Source: Chara braunii (Eukaryota > Streptophyta > Charophyceae > Charales > Characeae). Taken from it: a stretch of DNA of 25,552 bases. Location of the stretch: positions 2,391,158 to 2,416,709 of the forward strand of contig BFEA01000182.1 in NCBI GenBank assembly GCA_003427395.1. The letters run 5' to 3'. The position numbers and the translations under genes were made by a program. Below the pieces are notes generated by a model. The model saw nothing but the letters and a program-made list of their open reading frames with translations. It searched no databases and was not told the DNA's origin. Positions 9,424 to 18,650 of this stretch are shown in pieces. How positions within the stretch are numbered: the first letter of the stretch is position 1; each line of letters opens with the position of its first letter.

Positions 9424-9879
9424 ATGCCCGTAGAGACTCGCAGACAAAAGGAAGAGAGAGAGAGAAGAGAGAGTGAAAGCTCCCACCTTGAGGGACTTGA
9501 GGAAATGGGCGATGTAAAAGCTCCTGTGGCCTTAAAGGCCCAACTGGATGTAGTCGTAGAGGACGATAAACCATTGTTCCAAACTCTTTACGAGAAGGCA
9601 CTGGCAAGGGAAGAAAAAGCCGAAGAGGAAAAGCAAAAAACCGTTGTTGCAGACCATGAGGCTGTCATCAAAACAGTCTCCTCCTTGCCTGACACTGAGG
9701 TCAGGAAGGAGATAGTCGCATATGTACGTGCTCTTATAGATTGTCACCTACTCAATGACATCCCTGAGCAGATCACCAAACTCTCGGCAGAGGTAAGTGA
9801 GCTGGGGGCAGAAGTGGCCGAAATGACCAAAGAGCACAAGGATCTAATGCGACAGATGACAAATCTGCAGAAGGACTAG
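9424..9879 (+). CDS. gag: Coiled-coil N-terminal Gag region, element 2
   Basis: A 151-residue frame from an ATG after a pyrimidine-rich leader. It is highly charged (Glu/Lys/Arg), starting MPVETRRQKEERERRE, with a C-terminal stretch of leucine-spaced heptads (ITKLSAEVSELGAEVAEM) indicating a coiled coil. It holds the same place as the coiled-coil frame of element 1, between leader and capsid, but the two are not obviously similar in sequence. A TAG ends it, and the capsid follows in other frames. Confidence 0.6.
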   Translation: MPVETRRQKEERERRESESSHLEGLEEMGDVKAPVALKAQLDVVVEDDKPLFQTLYEKALAREEKAEEEKQKTVVADHEAVIKTVSSLPDTEVRKEIVAYVRALIDCHLLNDIPEQITKLSAEVSELGAEVAEMTKEHKDLMRQMTNLQKD

Positions 9880-9961
9880 GCTCCTAATCCTCTCTCTCTA
9901 CCTCCTGCCTCCAATGCTGCTAGCCAAACTGTCCTCGCTCCTCTCCATTTCTTCTTAAAGT

Positions 9962-10602
9962 GTGGTTCCATCGGGACCTGCAGTAGGTGCAGACCTTGCC
10001 GCCACTACGGCAAGTGACGACGCAGGAAATTCTTCAACTGCTGCAACATCGAGTTCAGAAACAGCAATCGCTGGTGCCGGCTACAACAGTCCCTATGTGG
10101 ACAGGAAGGCGGTTCCCATACCGTCTAAGTACGATGGAAAAGAAGACGTTGAGTCCTGAATCAGCTCCATGAGAGCTTACTTCGAGGTGTTGGGAACTCA
10201 ACCAGTGAGTCAGTGCTTGATTATGGGGAGCAACGTCGAGCCCGCCGTACGAGGCTTCTTGGAAGTCCAAGCTACGCAAGCTGGGTACATTAAGATCAAT
10301 CTGACACAAAGCTCAAAGCCACACCCATAGCCACACTTGAGGAGATCCTTATCAAACAATTTAAGGATCCACATGTTGCCGCAGGAACCCGAAAGAGACT
10401 TGATGATTTCAAGTGCAGCAAGTGGACGGGCACCATGCATAATTTGCAGTTATTTGTCAACAAACTTTTTGTTACTCCAGGACTGGAAATGACTGCACAA
10501 TCACGCTTGGATGTTGTGAAAGGAACGGTTCCCACTACCTACATGCATCCCCTAGGCAAAGAGCTCATTGGTTACACGGACTGACTTTCCCTCATGTAGG
10601 AT
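9962..10602 (+). pseudogene. gag: Gag linker and capsid, element 2 (broken)
   Basis: A Ser/Thr/Ala-rich linker is followed by capsid-like sequence: VPIPSKYDGKEDVES, then after a TGA (10157-10159) ISSMRAYFEVLG in the same frame, then after a frame change near 10310 ATLEEILIKQFKDPHVA and MHNLQLFVNKLF. Two further stops (near 10580 and 10597) separate it from the nucleocapsid part. The parts match the capsid layout of gypsy elements, but no intact frame remains. Confidence 0.65.
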
Positions 10603-11088
10603 GTGGTCAACTTTGAAGCACAAGACCTCATTACCACAACAGGCAACAAAAACCCTATTGGCGGCAGGCGGTTCAGAGGCAGCAACCGTTTTGTCGTGCA
10701 TGATATGTTGGAGGCCGATGAGGAGGCCTATGCAGACGACCCCACTCTTGGGGACGACCAAGAACAGGACCCTGACACGGCCTACTCTTCAGCCCATAAC
10801 TCTGATGTGAATAATGAAGAGCAAAAATTAAATGCCTTTAAGAAGACTGCCAAGGTAAAGGGACCGGACCAGAATTCAGGGAAGAACTATGTCCAACTTC
10901 CCAAGGGAGGCAAAATCTCAGCGAAACCGGAGGATGCAGCCACTAAACCATGGGTTGACCTCCGCATCACTGCAAATGATTGGAGGGTTAGGCTCAAGAA
11001 GGGGGTATGCCTGCAATGCCAAAGACCGAACCATAAAGTACAAGAATGTTATAGGTTGTGGGGAAACCAGAACCAGGCGCAGAGTTGA
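10603..11088 (+). pseudogene. gag: Gag nucleocapsid with CCHC zinc knuckle, element 2
   Basis: A 161-codon frame, acidic in the middle, then basic, with a zinc knuckle CLQCQRPNHKVQEC at about residues 136-149 (CX2CX4HX4C). It is in the same frame as the end of the capsid part but separated by stops. The knuckle would bind element RNA. The frame closes at TGA, and the next few hundred bases up to the inverted repeat carry broken Pol linker. Confidence 0.75.
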
Positions 11089-11234
11089 CTTCGGTATCCC
11101 TTACAGCAAGGGAGATTGAATTCGATGCAAATCAACAATCCTCCTTTGAAGCCCAATCATCTACTGATTCCAAGGCTGAAGTGTGTCATGCTTTGTATGT
11201 CGAGCCTTGGGAGGAGTCTGATTGCATCTACTGA

Positions 11235-11414
11235 TCCCAAAGCCACTTTGCGTATCCTGTGTGGTGACATAAAGTTAGTAGTTGCACCACAATCAATCAA
11301 GACACATAGATAGCGGTCCCAATCATTAACCACCGCTATCTATGTGTCTTGATTGATTGTGGTGCAACTACTAACTTTATGTCACCACACAGGATACGCA
11401 AAGTGGCTTTGGGA
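11235..11414. repeat. Perfect 83-bp inverted repeat
   Basis: Arms 11235-11317 and 11332-11414 are exact reverse complements over 83 bases, separated by a 14-base spacer (11318-11331). The right arm carries the real protease start (the DCGA motif); the left arm is the inverted copy. Transcripts across it could fold into a long hairpin. Perfect arms inside an otherwise decayed element suggest a recent event or an assembly artefact. Confidence 0.95.
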
Positions 11415-11996
11415 ATGAAGCAAGTGGCTTTGCAGAACCCTTGCCAGACCCAAGTAGGCAACAAGGAAGTTGTATGCTCTAAGCATGCAGTCAAAGGTGT
11501 GCGCACTACCTTTGACAAGGACAAAACCGTCACACACGCTTTGAACTTCTATGTCCTTGACAAGTGTCCCTTCGAAGCTGTCCTTGGCTTGGGATGGCTG
11601 CAGTCCCAATGCGAATGGACCAAGTGGAAGGAGTCACTTTTCATGGTCAAAGATGCTCAAGGGAACGAGCTTCCCGTCCTCTTGGATGAGAAGCACGAGT
11701 CCCCAGTGACTTTTCTGAATGCCATGCAGTTCTGCAAGAAATGGCGCAAGCACAAAGAGGATGAACAGTTGTATGTTGCCTTTGTTCGCCCTACTCGTGT
11801 GCCATCTACTTTTGCGGCTAGTACCAATACTACTTCATCTAGTGATTCTACTTTTAGCCCTTTTACTTCTTTACCTACTCCAGATCCGGTTGCCTCCATT
11901 CACAACCTGCGACCTGATCTAGGTGACCCTTTTGTTGACCCTTCACCCCCACCGGTCCCAACAAACAACCAAAACCTACTTGATCGGTTCCCATAA
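11349..11996 (+). pseudogene. pol: Retroviral-type aspartic protease and linker, element 2
   Basis: The active-site motif appears as IDCGATTNFMS right at the start, with Cys where Ser or Thr normally follows the catalytic Asp. FEAVLGLGWLQ matches the C-terminal protease motif. A Ser/Thr/Pro-rich linker leads toward RT. The segment overlaps the right arm of the inverted repeat. The TTG at 11349 is not a true start; this was internal polyprotein. Confidence 0.75.
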
Positions 11997-12034
11997 GTTC
12001 TGGCCGAACACGTGGAGTTCCCACGCGATCGGTC

Positions 12035-12640
12035 TGACACATCATCGAGTTGGTCGAAGGTGTTGTTCCTCCAAAGGGCTGCGTATACCGAATGGGATCT
12101 GGCGAGTTGAAGAAACTCCGGCGACAGATTGATGAAATGATTGACAAGGGTTGGATCAAGCCTGGTGGGTCTGAATTTGGTGCCCCTGTTTTGTTTGTCC
12201 CGAAGAAAGGAGGCAAGCTCCACATGTGTATGGACTATCGAGGTCTAAACAGCATGACAAGAAAGAACACTTATCCATTGCCTCGCGTAGATGACGTGCT
12301 TGATGCTGCAGGTGTGTGCAAGGTCTTCTCCAAGATCGACCTCAAGTCTGGCTATCACCAGATTGAAGTCCATCTTGCGGACCAGCATAAGACTGCGTTC
12401 AAAATGCGAGATGGGTTTTACGAGTTTACCATAATGCCCTTCGGTCTCACGAACGCACCGACCACCTTCCAACGCCTCATGGACAAGGTCCTCCACGAAG
12501 AGATTGGTCGGTTCGTGGTGGTATACCGTGATGATATACTAATCTTCAGCAAATCCATGGAGGAACATATGAAGCACCTTGAGGAAGTGTTCATCATCCT
12601 CAAGAAGACGCAACTCCATCTCAATTTAGAGAAAATATGA
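12035..12640 (+). pseudogene. pol: Reverse transcriptase, element 2
   Basis: RT motifs in order: [55 protein letters not shown] (first catalytic Asp), [16 protein letters not shown], and the catalytic box as YRDD with Arg at the x position. It ends at TGA after LNLEKI, and thumb sequence continues in another frame. It is clearly a different family from element 1 at the protein level. Confidence 0.88.
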
Positions 12641-13262
12641 GTTTGGGACGGATAGCGCCATCCATCTTGGGCATCGATTGTCTGCTGCAGGCCTAGAGCC
12701 TGAGGCAACCAAGGTTAAGGTCATACGCAATTGGCCTTAGCCCACGAACATCCGCAAACTGCGCTCTTTCCTTGGTCTCGCGTCACACTACCGGAAGTTT
12801 GTACCCCGCTTCTCTATTGTTGCTCGCCTATTGTCCCGGTTAACAAGTAAGAATGTTCCTTACACTTGGGATACCGCTTGCGAGGACGCCTTTCAAGCTT
12901 TAAAAGAAGCTCTGGTAAGTTACCCTGTACTCCGCATTGCAGATTCCAAACTGACATTCGTAGTTACTACGGATGCAAGCCAGTATGGAATTGGCGCAGT
13001 GCTGCAGCAAGATGACGGCGATGGCCTACGGCCGCTCGAATACTACAGCAAATGCATGCCCAGCGAAAAGGTAGTCACTTCCACCTACATGTGCGAGTTC
13101 TATGCTTTGCATATGACTTTGGACCATTGGAAGCACTATCTTTTGGGACGCCATTTCAAAGTGTTCTCGGATTATGAGACTCTGAAGTGGATCAAAGAGC
13201 AAACTACCCTGTCCCCTACCTTCGCTGGTTCCATGAAAGTGACATTTTCGACTTTGAGTTAA
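12641..13262 (+). pseudogene. pol: RT connection and RNase H, element 2
   Basis: After a frame change the thumb reads LGHRLSAAGLEPEATKV; a TAG near 12738 precedes IRKLRSFLGLASHYRKF. RNase H follows with TTDASQYGIGAVLQQ (catalytic Asp), CEFYAL (Glu) and FSDYETLKWI (Asp). The frame is lost after KEQTTLSP and continues in the next entry. Confidence 0.85.
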
Positions 13263-13508
13263 GGCACAAAAAGGGTTGTTATAATCGAGTTGTTGATGCA
13301 TTGTCTCGCCACCACGTGTACATGACTTGCCTTGTAAATTCATACGACCTCCGGAAGAAACTGAAGGAGGAGCTCGTAGAGCACACTGCCAAGGATCCGG
13401 ACCTTAGTCACATCCTTCAGCAGCTACGGGCTACGGGAACCACGACCGTTTGTGTGTGCCCAACCATGAGCCTCTCCGCACGCACTTTCTGAACTTGGCT
13501 CATGGCCG
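13187..13508 (+). pseudogene. pol: RNase H end and integrase linker, element 2
   Basis: In a new frame, FDFELRHKKG and NRVVDALSRH give the end of RNase H with its last Asp. Sequence equivalent to the pre-integrase linker follows (a CVPN..PL.THF-like piece after another frame change near 13440). The integrase zinc finger should start here, but its first His half is replaced by the mitochondrial insert. Confidence 0.75.
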
Positions 13509-13646
13509 GATTGATTTCAACAACTCTTGTTCATATTTAAGAATTTGAGAAATCTGAATTTGATCTAAATAACCTTTGAAAGCCGCATAAATAACAACAA
13601 CTTGCTTTTCAATCGAGATTGGACTATATTGTGGTTGTTTCAACAC
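13509..13646 (-). pseudogene. atp1: Mitochondrial atp1 fragment (NUMT)
   Basis: Read on the minus strand, the sequence gives [28 protein letters not shown] and ILKYEQELLKSI, the C-terminal region of the mitochondrial F1-ATPase alpha subunit; the QPQY.P..IEKQ..VIYAA signature is characteristic of the mitochondrial rather than the plastid form. Only about 46 codons are present, with no start or natural end. It directly follows, in the same orientation, the nad7 fragment at 13649-13963 and sits inside the integrase of element 2. Confidence 0.8.
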
Positions 13647-13648
13647 TT

Positions 13649-13963
13649 TTGATTCAAGCATTGGACAATGATTCGAAGACTTTGTCGCATTTCTTCAATG
13701 CGGACACAATAACGATGATAACAATCTCCTCGTGTACCTACGGGTACATCAAATTCTACTTTGTCATAAACATCGTAGGGTGCTGCTTTTCGCAAATCCC
13801 AGGAAACCCCTGAACCTCTTAACATTACACCACTAAATCCCCAATCCATAGCCTGTTGTGCAGTAACAGTACCAATATCTACAAGTCGTTGTTTCCAAAT
13901 ACGATTGTTTGTTAACATTTCTTCTACTTTGTCTATACGAGAAGCAAATTGCTGTGAAATCTG
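13649..13963 (-). pseudogene. nad7: Mitochondrial nad7 fragment (NUMT)
   Basis: The minus strand encodes an open stretch of about 105 codons with [68 protein letters not shown] and [18 protein letters not shown]. These match the middle of the respiratory complex I 49-kDa subunit encoded by nad7 in streptophyte mitochondria. The plastid homologue ndhH has different sequence in this part. The full protein is about 390 residues, so this is a fragment. No stop interrupts it, suggesting recent transfer. At CLNQ it switches abruptly to atp1. Confidence 0.88.
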
Positions 13964-14150
13964 CCTCTTTCAATTCAAACCTAGGTGCTCCTTGATAGGG
14001 GCTCGACGGAGAATGAGTCTCGGGTGTATCCTTCTTCGGTATACTTTTCCGTGCGCTTCGCGCCTAACCCAAGAGACTTGATTTTGTGCCTTCCATTTCA
14101 CGGCATGAATTTGGGTACTTAGGAGAGATATCCCATTATGACTTTTTGTG
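13964..14150. other. Insert segment of unknown origin beside nad7 fragment
   Basis: Lies between the nad7 match and the point where integrase sequence resumes (AKTYGNLLRQFDWPGM). The minus strand has a basic open frame (RREAHGKVYRRRIHPR) that I do not recognise. Words such as GCGCTTCGCGC give it an organelle-like look, so it may be mitochondrial intergenic or intron sequence, but this is not established. Confidence 0.35.
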
Positions 14151-14832
14151 CATGGCAAAGACATACGGAAACCTATTAAGACAGTTTGATTGGCCTGGCA
14201 TGAAAGGATCTGCTGAAACGTTTGTGGTTGAATATAAAGTCTGTCAATGAATCAAACCGTGTAGACAAAAGCAAATGGGGCTACTTACACCCCTTCCCAT
14301 TCCCGATGGTCCCGGGGAGTCCGTCTCTATCGACTTCACCAACATGGGAAATGTAAGTAAGAACGGCTACTCGCAAGCCATGGTGATTGTTGACCGCTTC
14401 TTTAAATTTCTTAATCTAATTCCTTTGCCATCTCATGCTCGAACTGAATTGGTGATCCGTGAGTTCAAACAGAAGTACATTTTGCAGTTCGGAACCCCGA
14501 AAACTCTCGTGAGTGATCAAGACCCGCACTTCATCAGTACTGAATGGAAAGACTTCACGTCCCAACTCCCTAGCCTCAAGCTATGCATGACATATGGTCG
14601 ACACCCCGAAGCCAACGGTTTGGCTGAGGAAATCAACCAGACTGTGTTCCAACTTCTCCGCGCTTTAATCATTTCGGATCAGGAAACATGGGATGAAGAG
14701 TTCTATTCCGTCAGGGGGTTGTACAACAACTTCATCCACTCTGCCACCAGCATGACACTAAACAGGCTGCATTACGGTTGGCAGATTCGTAATCCGCTCT
14801 CCTACCTATTCCCTGAGCAGCAGCTGGTTTAA
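14151..14832 (+). pseudogene. pol: Integrase zinc-finger remnant and catalytic core, element 2
   Basis: Resumes with the KTYG...DWPGMKG helix and a single CxxC-like remnant before a TGA. The core then reads SVSIDFTNM (first Asp), MVIVDRF, TLVSDQD (second Asp) and HPEANGLAEEINQ (Glu), so the DDE residues are present. The frame ends at TAA (14830-14832) after PEQQLV. It would have inserted element cDNA into host chromatin. Confidence 0.82.
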
Positions 14833-14870
14833 CACCCGGCAAGCCTGGCTTCAGGGCCGAGTGCGATCGC

Positions 14871-15430
14871 TTGCTTAAAGTTGCCATTGCAACAATGACC
14901 AAGCGACATCACGCCATGATCCATCATGCAAACAAGAAGCGTCGACCTTCAGATATTGAGGTGGGAAGTTATGTCTGGGTCAAGATGTCTGAATTTTCAA
15001 AAGAAGAGGGAGTCTCACGTAAACTTCTCCCAGTCTATTATGGTCCGTGGGAAGTTCTGGATGTGATTGGCGAAGATAGCTTTGACCCTCAATACGTAGT
15101 TGTTGTGCCACCTCATCTGCGCATATATCCAGTGTTTCATGCATCAAAACTGTATCTCCACCATGATGCTAAGTCGTTCGATTACCGTGAAGACTTGATT
15201 CCTCGTGCAATCAATGGCGGACATGAGATAGACAGAATTAAACAACACGTAGGGAAGGGACACAACAAACAGTACCAGGTTCATTTCATGTACCACCTGT
15301 TGGATGATCTATACTGGATTTCCAAGTAGGAACTGCTCCACAGTGCACCGCGCGTTGTTAAAGCCTACGAGCGACAAATCTCCTCTAATGATGCACCTAA
15401 AACCTCTGCCAAGCTCACTGCGACAGAGTA
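14871..15430 (+). pseudogene. pol: Integrase C-terminus and chromodomain, element 2
   Basis: In a new frame, VGSYVWVKMSEF, LLPVYYGPWEVLDVIG and VFHASKLYLHH give the GPF/Y-like C-terminal integrase domain. GGHEIDRIKQHVGKG, YQVHFMYHLLDDLYWISK and, after a TAG (15327-15329), ELLHSAPRVVKAYERQI form a chromodomain. This classes element 2 as a chromovirus too. The stop falls before the last helix, in nearly the same part of the domain as the second stop of element 1. Confidence 0.8.
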
Positions 15431-15517
15431 TTCTCGAAATCTCTTTGCCTTCTTTGCCTACGATGCGTTTGTCGAGGACTCAGAANGAGTTACTCGCTNG
15501 AAGNGACCTCGCTCTTC

Positions 15518-15529
15518 AGGGGGGANTAG
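15518..15529 (+). other. Polypurine tract of element 2
   Basis: AGGGGGGANTAG directly precedes TGTGATGACC at 15530. A G-rich tract followed by TG is the normal site for plus-strand priming at the edge of a 3' LTR. One base is N. Confidence 0.6.
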
Positions 15530-16560
15530 TGTGATGACCNGACCAATCATGGACTGAAACACACNGCTGATTTNTGAGTTTTGCTCATGGACCGAANGCC
15601 TTGCTGAGTTTCCCGCTTGCNACTAAGTCTGTNTGTGTGCACGCTTGCTGGACTGCATGTCTGTNTGAGTGCTGGTTGGCTTGAGTGTGTGTGTGGCCNC
15701 GTAAGGGCACTTGTTCGTTCGCTGGGCCCTCAGGGCCGGTACTTACCGTGGCCGTGGCATTGAGAATTGCAGCGGGGGAAAACACTCAAGTGGCGGGGAA
15801 AGAGGCCCGCAACACTTGAAGCNGCGGGGAAACACTCNAGTAGCAGGTAGGCCGGTACCACACCCTGAAGCGGTAGATGTGCCGGGTACTGGAGNCCGAG
15901 CAGAAGAAGGCAAAAGTGGCATTTTTAGAGGCCCNGTAGTTGTAGGCTAGGTCTAGGTGGGTACCAGTCTGAGTCTAGGGCCTGTACGNGCAATATCAGA
16001 GTCTGCAATGATGTTTCCCTCCGAAAGGGAAGAGGTACCGGTTGCTTGGGAGGCCGAGCGGCCTGGAAGTCACCGCCCGAGAGGCAAGCAGGCCACTATA
16101 TCTCCAGGCCGGGCGAAGGGCCCAGCCTCATTGTTGGTGTGCAAGTTTGGCGACACACTAGTTGGAGCGCTGGCTGGAGCAGCGCTAGCCTGGAGCAGCG
16201 CTGCTGGGGAAGAAGCAAGGACTTGGAGGAGGAAGAAGGACAGGAAGGGGGAGGAGCGCCAGAGGTACTTACCTGGCTATGGTGGCAGCCGTCTTCATGG
16301 CCTTGGTGGGCGCTGCAGCAGGGAGACCCCAGCTGGGGAGAGCTACACCAAGAAGCTTCGAGGCAGAGTCAGGCATGGCGGCCTGAGCTAGAGCAGCCAT
16401 AGCTGCTTTGCGTTGTCCTTTGCACAGAGGGCAAGGCCCAAGCAGTCCGCCATAGGCTTGGCCTATGAGAGTGAAGAGTGAGGGAGGCGGCCATGGATAT
16501 GGTGGACCTCAAGTGATACCTGCAGTAGAAGTGGGATTCGGACTTTGATTCTGGTTCAGC
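15530..16560 (+). repeat. Probable 3' LTR of element 2 (end undetermined)
   Basis: Begins TGTGATGACC after the polypurine tract. It is non-coding with many N bases up to 15985. Short internal repeats occur: GCGGGGAAA...CACTC words at about 15771-15845 and GGAGCAGCGCT words at about 16165-16205. No 5' partner is present in the window, so the right end cannot be fixed; 16560 is a guess at a change in composition. Apparent open frames here are low-complexity and not convincing genes. Confidence 0.4.
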
Positions 16561-16687
16561 TATTCAACATTGTATTATTATTTCTTGTGTGAACAAGTTA
16601 GGAGGGGATAAGGAGGAAGAGAGGGTTGAGCGAAGAAGAAGAGCTTTATCATTTGTCTATGCTGGTGTACATCATCTGCTTCTTCTT

Positions 16688-16692
<5 letters not shown>

Positions 16693-16722
<30 letters not shown>

Positions 16723-16741
16723 CTTCTTCTTCTTCTTCTTC
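16693..16741 (+). repeat. (CTT)n microsatellite
   Basis: About 16 uninterrupted CTT units. Its reverse complement creates an Arg/Lys-rich open frame that is not a gene. Confidence 0.97.
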
Positions 16742-16946
16742 CTCTGACCTTCTCTCTCCTCTCAAGTTCATTCATTTCTTTCTGCAATTGGACGGCATTG
16801 TACTCTGATGGATGTGCATCTCGAAATTGGCCAGGATCATAACACAGAACAGAAATGTCGAAAGAAAACAGATAAACAAACAGAGAATGTGAATGTGTGT
16901 GTGTGATATACAGAGACTGCTGTGGCAATGGTCAGGATGTGTGTGT

Positions 16947-17268
16947 GGGGGGGGGGGGGGCATGTGTTTTAGTATGATTTAATACTACCGCGACCGCATG
17001 GGTATAAGAAAACTTGGATAAAGCCCGTAACCCGGTATGATTATGAGACGAACGCACAAGAAGTATTGCAAAGGTAGAAAAGAAACAGACCACAAACCAA
17101 AAGCTCCAATCCAATAGCAGCGAGCCAAAAAGCAAAAAGGCAAAGGCAGCAATGCACTGGAGACAGTAAAGCAAAGGTCTGGAACCAACAAGGCATCGGA
17201 CAAGCATCGGGCAGCAAGGGACAAAGGCTGGAAGGCATTTTTTGTTTTTGGAGGGGGGGGGGGGGGGG
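16947..17268 (+). repeat. Poly-G runs and flanking non-coding DNA
   Basis: G14 at 16947-16960 and G16 at 17253-17268, with G8 again at 17338-17345. The DNA between is rich in GCAAAG/GGCAGCAA words. No gene seen. Confidence 0.85.
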
Positions 17269-17299
17269 CGGTCAGACGAAGAACACGGCAGCAAAGCAC

Positions 17300-17634
17300 A
17301 AAAGCAGCAAAGCAAAAGACAGGGTGGAGGGTATGGAGGGGGGGGCGGGCAGGCAAACGAAGACAAGGCAGCAAGCCACGAAAGACTGTGAAGAAAAGGG
17401 CATGGGCTTGGAGGGTATGGGGTCAGTTTACCTAGAGGGCCGTTAAGTTCAGACCCTTTGTTGGGGTTGCGATAGGCATATCATCCCTACACCNAAAAGC
17501 AGCAAAGCAAAAGACAGGGTGGAGGGTATGGAGGGGTGGGCGGGCAGGCAAACGAAGACAAGGCAGCAAGCCACGAAAAACAGCGGATAAAAAGGGCATA
17601 GGCCGGAGGGTATGGGGGAGGCGGGTGGGCAGAC
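17300..17634 (+). repeat. Direct repeat, two copies around 120-140 bp
   Basis: 17300-17421 and 17495-17634 share a long stretch (AAAAGCAGCAAAGCAAAAGA... through ...AGGCAGCAAGCCACGAAA) with few changes, then diverge in the GGAGGGTATGGGG tail. A third, partial copy of the tail lies at 18781-18820. This is a dispersed repeat of unknown class. Confidence 0.8.
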
Positions 17635-17699
17635 AAATGCAATGACTTGCTGGTTCCAGGTTGCCTGTAGCCTCTCTCTGACGAGGCTGTACCATAGGT

Positions 17700-18650
17700 A
17701 GGGATTCGTAATTTTGTTTGGATGAGGGCTAACCGAGAGACCTACCTGTAAGGAAAATTCGTGAGGGACATATTTGCAAATATAGGAAATATGGGCCCCG
17801 TCCTAACTCGAATATCCTACAGCTACCCTAACTGCGAATAGCAGACCCGGGCTACCCCTAGGACAGACAGGCCCGATGGGCCTACGCTGATAGACGGTCC
17901 TATAGCCTATAGCCGGGTAGGGAGAGGCCCTAAGGGCGGAAACAGAAACGGTACCGGTCGGTCAGTCAGTCTGGTCTAGGTTGAGTCTAGGCTAGGGTAG
18001 AGTATAGATAGGATGGGAACATCGGTACAGGGCTAGACTGGAGTCAAAGCTGTCCGCTTTGATGACTCTTTGGGAGTCAAAGCGGTCTGGGCTATCAGAG
18101 GGCTGATGCGCTGGAGCACGTGGTGCACTGCTGACCCTCCTCAAGAGTAGGGTCTCAGTGACGATGCAGCCATCGCTGCATCTTCTCAGAGGTTATCATC
18201 ATCTGGACTTCAACTTCATCAGAGACCGTTGGCGCTGGGCTTCTTCTTCATCCTCTGAGTGGCAATTGGCTCTGGGAGCTTGTTTCATACTGGCGCAAGC
18301 CACTGAGTTGGATGTCAGGGTGGCGCTGGGTGTTACCTGGGGTTCTGGTGCTACTTTTAGCTGTTCAGAGTGTGTGGGGCTAAGGCGCTACCCCTCTGAG
18401 GGTAGCACAACAGGGTTCTGAGGTTATTCATTGAAAACAATGCTCTGAGTTTAGTAAATAGTCTTAAGTACTGTGTTTGAGTTGTCATTTCTTCATTGGT
18501 TTCTGTTTGTGATCTCTCGGTTGTCTTCTATGAATGATTGTTGGGATTTCTGTGGAGAGAATTCACTGTGTTGTGTATTCTGTCACTTCGCTCCTCTGAG
18601 TCTTCCGCTGTGTTCTTTCTGTTGGGCGATGTGACACTCCACTACCTCTC
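17700..18650. other. Non-coding stretch, possibly LTR-derived
   Basis: No convincing gene. It holds short CTAGG/CCTATAG words and inverted words around 18045-18085 (GAGTCAAAGC...GCTTTGATGACTC). Its T-rich right part resembles the transcribed end of an LTR. The 87-codon open frame near 18158 has no recognisable domain. Confidence 0.35.

Noticed and set aside
13649-13963. Plastid ndhH origin for the organelle fragment
   Set aside because: Motifs such as [14 protein letters not shown] and [10 protein letters not shown] fit mitochondrial nad7; the plastid homologue differs here, and the joined atp1 piece is also of the mitochondrial type.
16578-16928. Arg-rich minus-strand open frame
   Set aside because: Its Arg/Lys run is only the reverse complement of the CTT microsatellite.
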